Assembly: GCA_000226015.1 (NCBI GenBank)
Contig: JH156181.1
Span: 22,015-62,320, forward strand
Length of the DNA: 40,306 nucleotides
Direction: 5' to 3'
DNA from: Mnemiopsis leidyi
Taxonomy: Eukaryota; Ctenophora; Tentaculata; Lobata; Bolinopsidae
Made by a program: the position numbers and the translations under genes. Below the pieces are notes generated by a model. It was given only the letters and a program-made list of their open reading frames with translations. It had not been told where the DNA came from and did no database searches. This document shows positions 1 through 12,300 of this stretch, piece after piece. The first letter of the stretch is position 1. Each line of letters begins with the position of its first letter.

Positions 1-322
1 TCCTGAGCCATCGCCAGCTGCTGCCGAGCCGGCTGTTGTGGAAGCTGCCGCCACAGAGACGGCCGCTGCAGAGCCTGCTGCCGCCGAACCTGCTGCTGCA
101 GAGCCAGCTGCTGCAGAGCCAGCTGCTGCAGAGCCTGCTGCTGCAGAACCTGCTGCCGCAGAGCCTGCTGCCGCAGAGCCTGCTGCCGCCGAACCTGCTG
201 CGGCAGAGCCTGCTGCCGCCGAACCTGCTGCGACAGAACCTGCTACGGCAGAACCTGCTGCTGCTCCATCACCAGTTATTCCCGTCCCTCCGTCAGACCC
301 AAAACCGGCCAGCACTGCTTCA
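1..322 (+). CDS. Host gene exon, AAAEP tandem-repeat coding (5' incomplete)
   Basis: The exon is open from the window edge in the frame starting at base 2 (PEPSPAAAEPAVVEAAATET) and then reads about twelve copies of a 15-bp unit encoding EPAAA/EPAAT. A Pro-rich stretch, SPVIPVPPSDPKPAST, follows. It ends at a consensus donor GTAAGT (323-328) after a complete TCA codon, so the phase is 0. Reading through the donor gives only 14 further codons before a stop, including a hydrophobic, non-repeat tail, which favours splicing. The repeat is pure at the DNA level (CCTGCTGCCGCAGAG-like units), so its length is probably polymorphic. Confidence 0.75.
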
Positions 323-3300
323 GTAAGTAGCTTTAATGTAAGCTTTTTTCTTTTTGGAATGGTTTGATGTACGTAATATTTTGAAAAATCTTGTTTTCGA
401 ACAAGCATTATATTTTGGAATGGTCGGATGGTGGTTCGCTTGTCAATTCGTCGTTTTGTGAAGGTGGTAACTATAAACTGACAATACAAAAATTTCCATT
501 TTTTTGTAAAACACTGTGCAGGGTGCAAAACGGCTGCAATAATTACATTCAAATTTCATTGTGACGCGTCGATGATATTGAGATTTCAGCACATAAAGAT
601 CAAAGATATCTCACCTTTTTTGTAGCAAATATCTGCAAGGTTCGGAAAATAGATATAACAAGGCAATTATTTGGTACAAGTAATTGCTAATAACTTTAGA
701 AGCATTAATAAAATTGATAACAACAACGAAGCTAACTTAAATAATTTAATGTATTAAGGTTGGTAAATAATTTGATAGGTAAGCCTGATCTAATTCAACA
801 ATCAACCCTCTTAATTTAGTCTTTACTAATTCATAAACCCTTAAATCTCTCCGAACTGATTTGTTGGAAGAACAAACATCTGCATCATTATCCTGTTTCT
901 TTGTTCCAAAATAACTTATGAAAGTGTAATTTCTTAGTTCGTGGATCTAATCAAAAAACGATTTCTTCTTGCCATTCTCCTTATAAATATTGCTTAAATT
1001 TTGGAAATGCAAGCATTTGACAAATTTTCTTCTAAAACGTTCCATTGCATCAACTTCTGTCAATTCTGATCTTTTTCCCTGTCTCATCTATAACCATTCC
1101 ATGCACTGTCAACTTTTCCACTTTTCCACCTTCAGTCGTTCAGTGATGCGGAGTCTTATATCTTTGCTTTGCCAGTCTTTCGGAGCATTGCAGTGTGAAC
1201 ATTCTGTGTGCTTAGTACTGAAGTGCTAATAATTGTACAAAGTCAGGGCCTGATCTATCGCCTCAAGTTTCTTCTGAAGTTCCACAACGATGTTCTTTTC
1301 GATCAAGTTTTCCAGGCGGTCTATCTTCTCGCTCAACTGAGCGACCTATGATTGATATTTCCAAGTCAGAATTCAGGAAGTAGGCATAGCAACGCTATAA
1401 TTGCTATGATTGATTATAGTATTCATTTGCTTTAACGTCAATGCTGATTATTTATTATCAAACTATTGAACACGTTTAACTTCAATTACAATGGAAATTA
1501 CGATTGGTAAATAAAAAACCAACCTGTTCTTCAACGATGTCTATTTTATCTCTGTCCGTAACCGGATCGAATTTAACAATTTCTGGAGCATATTCTTCCC
1601 TTATCTGACTCTCGTACCTAAATATAATACCTTGAAAGTGCATTATCTTAATCCCGTTAAAATTTAGATATTCTTATATCTGTTTGTACCCAAGAGAAAT
1701 TAAAACATGGAACTTTCTATATGTTGATTGAGATCCATGCCACACTCGGAAGTGTCTGGTCAACTGCAATTCCTAGATCATGATAATTCCTATTAGCAAA
1801 TTCTCTGCAGCTGCAACATTTTAGGTCTTTATGGATGAAGGTTCCAGAAATTTTGGCAAATTCTACAAATTGATTAAAACGAATCAACTTTTTCTCATTT
1901 TAAAGTACTTTAATCATTAACAAGTAGAATGCAGAATTTGTAGCATGCTGCACACGCTTAATTCATTCACGATGGCTGGTAGGACTTTTTGTTACTGGCG
2001 AAAGTCGTAACAATTCAGGAAGCTTCATCAGCACTACATACAAGTCGGTGAAAAGGATGCGATATCGTGCAAACATTTAAAACACGTTTTAAGATATGGA
2101 CAAGAGCTTGTGTGATTTGACTCAGAAATAGTTTATATTTTTTGCGGAAGTTAAGTTTAAGAGTGGTTATATGCTTGAGTAATTGAGCGTCATAGCTGTA
2201 TCTCCAAAGAGACACGTCTACAAAGACACAAAGTCATTATACGTTTAAGTTGCTACAAAGAGAGTGAGCAATGATTTAATGTAGGTTAATAAGACAGCTT
2301 AGAATTACTTACCCTTCCATAACTTCTTTTGGTAGTGTTCTCTCAAATTCAATGATGAACCTGTGGTTTGAATGTAGATGACATTGAGATAATCAATCAA
2401 AATTTCTCTTTTATTGGTCAGAGATCGAATAGAAAACCTAAGAAATCATCAAATATTTGAAAAAAACATGCCTTGCTCTATCGATTCTAGCAAAGAGTTC
2501 CGCTTTCTCGAAAATCCTGGAGTAGGAATCTGCCATGAGTGCGATAAGGAGATTTAGAACAACCACACAGGAAAGGTAGATCCAAATAACTGATAGGAAC
2601 ATCCACCTGAGGTAGAGAGACTGTCAAACCATCAATTATCAATAAATGTCTAGTTACGATTTAGTTAGTCCATTCTATAATCTCCGTCATGATCTTGTTC
2701 ATTAAACTCAGCAAAACGATCACTTTGACTTAAACCTGTGGATCACATAAGGAATATTCAATGAAGATATTGGACTAAAACTTTCGATAAGTTGGTCTAA
2801 TTAGACTCGGTAAAATCATTAAACATAGTTAAGTAACATACTTGATCAACTATGGTAAAAATTAGAAATTGTATTGCAGAATTACACTAATACACTCACC
2901 ATTCAGGATAGATTGATCTGTCTAGACCATCAAGGTACTCGTAATCGATCAGGACCATCCTCAGGACAACGAAAATTGTTTCATAGAACGTTCTAGCATC
3001 CCTTGAATCTGTCTCACTGAGGTTTTTTGATGTGCTGACGAGGCTGGTTAGAGGTGCTTAGCGGAAAATCAATCAAGCCCGTGCTTCAAAAGCCCTAGTC
3101 TAAGTGAATGTTAAAAATTTAAATTTGGATTCTCAAAAATTTTTACTTGAAATAGTGGATATAGTATTAGACAGAATGCATTATAGAGTAAGTGTGTTCT
3201 GCATCAAAGAAGTGTTGGGAAATATATATTTGGTTGTTTAAGGTTTTGCCGCTATTGGAGATTTCCCGGCGTTATGGTCTAAGGATGCAGAAAGTGCCTA

Positions 3301-6300
3301 AATACCAAATGAAGATGAAAAATGCTAGAAATTTCCCGCTCGACCTTGCTCCAATTGAAGTAGGTGCAATCAGTTCTCCGTTCAACCTTTTCCCTTCAAG
3401 AGAAATAATATGCTATTTCGATAGCTAGAAGAAGTTGCGTAAGAACTGAGAGCTGTGACAAAAAGAAAAAGTACACCTAATTTACCCATCTGAGTGGTTG
3501 TGTGGTCGAGTTTGGCTGTAAGGTAAAGTTAGTAAGCATGCGGCTATAGTACTGCTGTGATCTGTAATACAGATTCTGTATAGGTACTTTGAACTGTAAC
3601 TGGTCTCTTAAAATCCGTGCTATAATGCAGTATTAATCAATATTCTTTGAATAGTACTTTAGTCAAATTTGGTGAACGATTGAACGCTGGATTAGTTAGA
3701 AATTTTAGTTCGTTGGTCAAGTTCTCGGAGATATTCATGCCAGAATTAGTATGTTTCCATGCTGAAATTTGCTACTTAATTAATATAGTCGGCTTGATTA
3801 ACTGGGTTGATATCTTGAAGAATAGGCTTCAGCTCTTGGTTATTAAAGCTTTATTCAGGAGCTTTAACTGAAAATCGACTGCTCGCTTGTTGCATTGATC
3901 TTAAGCGCAACTGCACTTATTATATGCATCTGATTAAGCAAGAGGCCAAGAGGTGCTATTTTTGCCATGCTGCATTTACTAGTCTGATCATTGTGTTATA
4001 ATTACCCTTCGAAATCCTCCGATAACCCGCTGCAGTTAAAAGGCAGTCAGCTCAAAATTACTAGTCTATTTTATTCCGATAACGGTATTTTAAGTTATCC
4101 TCAGCGTTATAACAGCAATTACAGCACTAACAGCAATAGACAGAATGACAAGAGACAAGGAATTCTTATTGAAAGACAAACAAGGTCACGGCTAGTTATT
4201 TCACTACAACGACAAGCATAATTATCAGCACAAATTAGAAATTGAAAAGACGGTTTCAGCGTAGCACACTAGATAATTCGATTGCTTTGATGAATGGCGC
4301 AAAATTCAGCCATAAAACGAAACTATTTAGCCAACTTCAGTGTATTTATATATATACGATTAAAAGTTCTCCAAGATGAAAAATTCGAGTCAGGTTATAA
4401 TTACCAAATGTAATGTTTAGAACTCAGCACAGAGTGCAAAAGCAATATCACCGTTCGGGAAGAGACAGGGGTAGAGGTTACTTTCTCAGAAGTTAAAGCC
4501 TTAGGGACTGCTTTCAATTTGTTTTGGGCTGCTTTACTTAAATAGTGATACTATCTTGATGATGCAGTAGTTTTGAGTGAGTTAGTTTAGAATCATTGGT
4601 GCTGGGGGAGTTAAAACTTAGAAATTTTCTTTTTACGTTCTAGGCTAATAGCTGTGATGACCTCTTATTCAATGCAAAGATTAGTTTTGTAGTAATAAAG
4701 ATAGAAGGTTTCCAAAGACTATGCTTCTGTAATTTCAAGCAGTGCCAGAACTATGATAAAGTCCTTAGATAAAGACCTCGAGTTCATCCCGGATTATGCA
4801 TAAGTTTACTGTTGTCATGGTTACAGTCTTGTTGTCATGGTTACAGACTATAGTCTTGTTGTGAGCGTTGTGGACATTATAGCATTGGCTAAACTGTTGA
4901 AGGCTAAGGGAACTAGCTTACTGGAGGCTTAATGCACAGGCATTGCTCCGAGGATGCTTGTTGATTTATTGAGTTCCTCGATGGCCCTAATGCCCTATGC
5001 TGGGTGCTGCTTTGCAAGTGCTGGAGATCTAAGTTCTTGGAGATGTGGTTTCTTTGTAACCTGAACCTTGGAGCTGCGGCGTTGGAAGCAGCTCCCTCTT
5101 CTAGGGGGAGAGCCACTATTGGGGCTCTAGGAGCCCCGTGGATACGTCTTACTCTAAGGAAAGGTCATTGTTAATACGTTCAAAATTTTTCTTCCACTGA
5201 CAAGTTTAACTCTTTCGCTGCAATGCCATATTGATTTGGATTAACTATAGATCTAAAGATAAATAATTTGGAATAATTGAAATGCCTTCCGATCATCTAT
5301 CATTATATAGCTTTATATGTTTTGGAATGTATAATATCCGGCGGCAAGATTTTAGCATAGCACTAGCAATTATTAATAAGCAGTAAGTCAGTCTAGCCAA
5401 TAGCAAGGCAGCTTTGGCCAGTGATTTAGCATAGCTCGAACCTTAATCTGTCTCCGGGTCGCAATTCGCTAAAATGTGTGACATTTAACATCAAAGAGAC
5501 ATAACCGTCAAAAGAATATATTCAAAAACATATAAATATGACATATGTATAATTAAGACACTCGTATACAAAGCTTTTACGACTTTTTAACACAGTAAGA
5601 ACGATAGAAAGCTTTAATTTTTATACCATTCCTAAATCAACATGTTATAACTTACTTGCTGTAAGTAGTTTTGTAGAAGACACAAACTGCCGGAACAAAA
5701 AGTGTAGCAAACATTGTTCCGATGGTACTGAGATCTCCCATCACATATTTCATGTACACCACAAACGGACCGACCTGTCAAGAATTGCAGTAAGATTCTC
5801 ATTAATATCCTTTTAAAGTGGTAATAACAAATCGATTGTTGAACCACATGATTCACGGTAACCAGATTCAACCAATTTGGAGTCCCTCAAGAACATTTAT
5901 TTCGACCATTACATGTATTACCTTTTTAGTTATCTGTAACTTGAGGAAGCAAGACAGCCACATGATTATCATCACAATTGCACCAAACAGATCTGTTGCA
6001 TTAATGAAAAGCTGTACAGAGGCATCAAGTTCATCATTCGCACTGTTCATTCTAGGTTCCTTCACTCTCTTGGCACCTCTTACAAATATGATAACCTTCC
6101 CGATGATAAAAAATAGAAGGAGATTGTCTACCAAAAAGTCAATGAGTACTGCCGGTGATGATTTTACGTCATCCAAAAATGTTAATTTCCTATCACCATA
6201 CCGCTTTTTTAGGAAGTTTTCAAGGTCTTTCCCTTTGAAATGTAGAGCATTAACCTCCCTCTGATAAGTATCGTCGAATAATTTCTTTAAAAAGTTTAAG

Positions 6301-9300
6301 TATTTAAATTTCTCTTTAAGGAGTCTGACATTGCTGATAAATCGCCACACATACGCGGACATGGCTATGATGATGGACAGTGCATACACACCGTCCACGG
6401 GGCTGAGTTCGTCTATAAAAGAATGAGGCTGAACGTACACGAAACTCCAAACACTCAGAAACACTCCGAGAAAGATAAACTTCTGGGTAGCATGCTTCTT
6501 GGCGTAGAGCTGCCATTTCGCCTTGGTAAGTCTGTCGAAGATGGAATGTTCGATGAGACCCATGTTAGCTAGCCACACGAGATAATGGTAGAAGGAACAA
6601 AACATTTGACGACCTGCGATTTGTCGTGTTAACATATCATCGTACTTGGACTACTAGGATAATCATTAGTCAATAGTCATCCCACTGATCCAATTTGTAT
6701 GTATAAAGGATCATAGTCATCTCGTAAGAATCATCTTGAGTATATCTAGATAATTTGAAAACATGAAGCCCTGCACGTCAGCATAATTGTCAGCTTCTAA
6801 GATGTATTTAGAATACATTCTCGTATGTTTCATCGAGTTACGATTACGACTAAGAATTAAACTAATTCCATACAGTTGTCAAGTCAAACTTTAGGAGGGC
6901 ATTAGTAGGGATAAACTACTGAGCATTAGACAATCTTTGCCTAATTTGACATAAGTGTGGGCTAATGTTTAGTGCTGTGAGTAAAAGATACTGACGCAAA
7001 ACATGCCAAGTTATTGACAGTTCTACACATAATGCTCATCGCTAATACAAAGATTTATTTATGTAATTTCTGCTTCGCCTTTGCGACTGTGTACTTCTGT
7101 TTTTAGCTGAACACTTAACAGTTTAAGACTTAACATTCTAATTTTAAGCCGACACTTTAAGCTGACACTAACTTTAAGCTGACACTTTATGACATATCGA
7201 TATTCATAACTCAAACAAGTAATCGCTAGCTGAAGTTTGCACAGCACTTTTGTTTGATCGATCATAAACAATCTCATTGAGAATATACTAGGAAAATTAA
7301 AGCAGCAAGAGTCTCACCGGAACTTCCAACCAGTCTATCTAACTGATAGTATCTTTCTCCTTGATATACATCCTCAGTGACAAACCTAGGATTTTAAATG
7401 ATAAGGAGATTGTTTGTTCTATTTACACAATGAACGATTAGTTGCTCGATGATGTGATATACCTTTAAGGGAAAATGTCATTGAAATGCATTCAACCTAC
7501 TCATTGCAAATGTTAAGTTTAATAGACAATTGTTTACATACTTATCGAAGACTTCTCTAGTAATGGTAGGCATGGTGTAGGCTATTCTCATGAGCCCCAT
7601 TATACCAGACTTGTCTTCTATGCACGTATCGGCCCCCTGAAGGAAGATAAGACAAGGATTAAACTCTTGTAATTACATATCATATCTCAGTACTTGGTCC
7701 TTTAGACGGGCAAGGAACGTGGATAAGGTAAGGTATACAAGCACTGTCTTGATTTTAAAGTGAACAATGATGAATTGTAAACGGCAGTTCGGTTTAACTA
7801 CAGTAGATTCTTGAATGACGGATAACTTCAAACAGTCTCAATAGTGAAATAAACTTACCTTATCTACAAGATAAGCAGAGATATCGGACCGAGCGTAGTA
7901 ACTAGAGACTATAATGGGTGTGTGGTTGACATTGTCCAGCACGTTTATGTCTGCCCCTTTCTCAACCAGCAGCTCCATTACCTTCATCGCACCGAACTGA
8001 GCTGTGGGACAAAATACAGATGATCTGATATGGATCAAACAGCGGGTTTTAAGTGATAATTGGTGATATATTGCATGTAGTTCATCAATGGATCAGTTGT
8101 TTTTGCGTTCATGTGAAAAATAGGATGAAAAATAATTGTTTGAAGTTTGAAATAGTTGTGGCCATAGATGTGCGTGATGACAATCAGCTTCTATTTATCG
8201 CTTTAAGAAGTAAAGGAACCGATGATAAGCTATAGTTAGTGTCTATTTATTGCTTTAAAGAAGTAAAGGAACCGATGAAAAGTCTTAGTTAGCTCATCAT
8301 TTAGTATACATTTTCTCAAGGTATAATGGTGGATTTTTTGGGATTTATAATGTTGTGAAATAGTTTGATTGTCAAAAACTGATTTACCATAACCCCTCCC
8401 TGGACGCGAAGACATTTTCTGAACGAGCTAACACTTTTCACGACTATAAGTTCCTTAAGGAGGACCTGCATGGCGACTTTAGCTAGACAACAAAAGCCTT
8501 TGAGTTTTTGCAGACACTGCAGACAAAAGAGTAGTCACGCTTTTAATTCGAACCAATTCCCCCACGTTTTGAATGAAAGAGTTAAAGCCTTTGAAGTCCA
8601 AATTATGTGCTGCATGGGAGGTAACTGTTCATGGAGGGTAAAAATATCGTAGGTGTTTTCTAGGGTATCTTCTCGCCTTACTTTCTAGCTAAACAACTTA
8701 GTGGTTAATATTGCCACATGGTCGAATTGCGGTGACTCTCGAGAAATCTTGCCATTTTCTTGAGTAGTTGACAGTAGCATCAAGAGAAGTAGGAGAAAAT
8801 TATGTTAATATGAATGTGTGATGCATGAATTTTGACACTTACCAGCCACGTGCATAGCAGAACGTCCTGTTTTCTTACATCTGTAGTTGATGTCGGCGTT
8901 GTTCTTGATAAGGGTTTCAGCTGTGTTGGGTTTCTGAGCTATTGCTAAGGGGAATTTCCAAGTTAGTTTATAAAGAATAAGGTATTGGAACAAGTTGTAG
9001 ACATCGAGTTGTGCAATTCGTCGCCGAACTCAGACAAATTGCAGAACTTAGTTGTTGTGATTTGAAACAGTCAGTGTAACTACTCAACGAAACATATAAG
9101 TCAACATTGAGGTAAATTTGGAGGACGTAAAATGGATCTAATATTGATGAGCATTGTCGTTTTATAACAATAAGTTTGAATGAGGTACCTGCATAAAAAA
9201 GAGGAGTGTAGCCATCAAAGTCTTCTGCGTTAGGGTCAGCTCCACAATTAATCAGTTTTTCAACCTCTTTCTTATCGCAGTATTGAGCTGGGATAGTTTT

Positions 9301-12300
9301 AGATTTTGTGGCGTTAGCGAATCTTAATTCCATTTAGTCAAACGGTGAACACTCTCATCAAGCATTAATATAAAATCTTAAACTTACATGTTTTTACAAG
9401 AACTTGCATTTTTGTACCTGTTATGTGTAAGACTGTTTGACCATGATAATCCATCAACGCTAAATCATGAGATTCGACCAGTGCATTGAATTTATCATCT
9501 TCAACCTGTAGATAAGAAGTATTTTGTTCATGTAATGAAATTAATCTAAGAGCTGAGCATTACTAATAAAAAAATATACACAACAAAAGTAAATCGCATA
9601 ACTTTTCCTCAGTGGTTCAGATTCCAACAAGTGAGAGTAAGACTTATACTAACTTTAACTTAATTTGGGCGATACTCGATCGAAAAGACAAACATTCATA
9701 AGCACGAGAATAAAGCACATTAAAATTTCATTTGCAAAAAAGGCAATCTGCGAAACTATTTTGCTGCTTTTCCTACCTCGATGGTGCAGTAAGGGGCCAT
9801 GGTAAGGACAGCCCCCTGGTCAAGAGCACATTGCTCGAGGTATCGGAACAGAGCGTAGGGGTCGTCTTGGTTTTCAAGTTGCGGGGGTATATCTGAGGGA
9901 AGATGTGTAAAATTTCTAGTGCAATGTCATTATTTTTTTGCGTATATATATTCCGACGATTGAGCCGTAAGGTGTTTTATGTTTTATTGAGCCTCATATT
10001 GATCATGATATATTATTCCATCTCAGTACTTTCGACAGGCTATACAATTGTCAAGCACTGAAAACTGTCGAAACCGCATCATTTTCATGTTCAATCATTG
10101 TTGTAAAATGAAGGCAAACATAATAAAAAATTCACCTCTAACATACTTAAGATAAATTGACTGTGGCACATGTAGCATAATAACACCTTGAAAAAGTTTA
10201 TACACATATTCACTATATACTACTGTTGTCCATTTCTGCTTGTGCTATTATGCATTAAAGAATTGTCTGTCAATTTGTCATTCCAATAGTGTGTGTGTGT
10301 AAGCTTGCATATTAATATGAAATTCAGAATCAATGCACGAACTTATCAGTTATCACTGCATTACTAATCACTTCATCACAAGCATAGAATAACTTAGTCA
10401 TGGTAAATGTAGAAGTCTTTTGCCATGAAATCAATACATCAAAACCAACTTAACCAACTTAAAATTCAAACCTGTTATGGGTGATCGTGTGGGACCTTGA
10501 GAGTCTTTCAGAACATCTTTAAATAGGGATATTGCAGTTTGTAACTGAAAGAAGAACAGCGTTAGTACAATTATCAGAAAATCAAAGCTCAGGTCTATTG
10601 CAGAGTTGTAATGAAAAAGTAATACCCTTCAAAATAGTTAATGTTACCCTCTGAAGTTGATGTAACAGGTATAAACTCAACTTATTTGGACTGATAAGGG
10701 GCTCATATCTAAGGCGATAACTACAGATTAAATAATTTGTACCGCAGCTCTTGATTCCCTCCACTTATTTCTCCTTCTCGAATCTGCCTTATCGAAAAAG
10801 TCGTAGATAAAATAGAACAGTCTCCAAACGTTTAATCTCCACTTGTCAAGCCAGATGCAAAAACAGCCGCAACAACTATCCGGGTCCCTTTCTGGTCCTA
10901 AATGCCTGACTGTTCTTCTTTGTTTCTGTCTCATTCTGTATGTTATATCAAACAATCTGTTTTCATTATTCAGGATCACTCTAATGAACTTCTCAACCAT
11001 GGTCTCCCTTATCTCTTCCACCTCGGGAATGGAGTCAGTGTAGTGGGAACTCTTCACTGACACCACTTCCTCGAGGAGCACATCGGGGGTTGTTGTGGGT
11101 CGTCTGTAGTCGTGTTTCAGAAACTCTGGACTGGGGATAAAAGTTGGAGAGTTTGGGTGTTGCTGGTAGGGAAGCTCCTCTGGAGTTCGGGAAGGGGAGG
11201 GAGGGACAGTTGGGAGTTGATGGAACATGCTGAAGTGGCTTCTTGACTTTCGACGGGGTTGAGGTCTTTGGATTATTTCTTCATGGTAAGGAGTTTCTTG
11301 GCTATCTGTGGCCTTCGTACGTTTAGGTTTTGCAGGTGGCCTCTTTGCTTCTATCTGATTGATATACCTAGACGCAAGGCCAAGTTTATTGAATTTCGTA
11401 GAGTATGCTGCATCGTCATCATCCGCAGTTTGAGGACGTGAGCGAACGAACCCTGAAATTTTCTTTGGGACATGGCTTTGTGATGATTGGAGATATCCGG
11501 AATTTGGAGAGGTATCTGCGGAGAATGACGGGGTAGGGTTTTTTGACGAAAACAAGGCCGATGACGGAGAACTTGGTAAGCCAGAATCTGGGGAAACGTT
11601 GGTGAACTTCAAGTCCATGTCGGGTCGATCAACAACTCTCTCCATAGTGTATTCGGTTTTCAGTCAAATTATGAATCAAGACAATGGCATAGTCAAAGAA
11701 CAACCACGAAAACGCAAACACTGCCAAAACTCTGCATCTATTTGCACTTGTAAAAGTTTTGGTGTATCTGTGACCAAATGTACAATATTGGTCTGCTTTT
11801 ACAGGCTCAATCGTAAACACCTTAATAAAATTTCCGCGGCTACTGCCCGTCGCACTATCTGCACTGCAAATTTAACCTAAACCCAATTACATTGAATAGA
11901 TTTATTCATATTTATAGGACAATGACCTAAGCCTTTTTGATATCATCTGTATTCTGCAGCTTTTGCAAAACGACGCAAAATATCGATGTTAGCTAAAGCC
12001 ATCGACGATATATTAAGTGAAATATCAAATTTTCCAAGCTGTAACTTACAAAAACAACAGACTTGCTGCGAGTTTTAGACGTGCTCCGAGAGGAAATTGA
12101 CTCCTGAGATTTAGACAACTCTCGAAAATACTTGTTATTCTCTCTTAGCCGCTTTAGCAGATTGGAGTGCTGCATTTTTAGCAGGCACTCAGATCAGGAT
12201 CCGCACCCCTGATCCTATGCAACAAGGCTTTTCAAAACTGGAAATTTGCTAAGATTTGTGCACTGGACTTAAATTTAAACGATTCCTGCCTAAATGTAAA

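Noticed and set aside
5818..6264. Plus-strand 148-codon open frame
   Set aside because: Exactly antisense to the S1-S4 exon; no domain and no splice context of its own.
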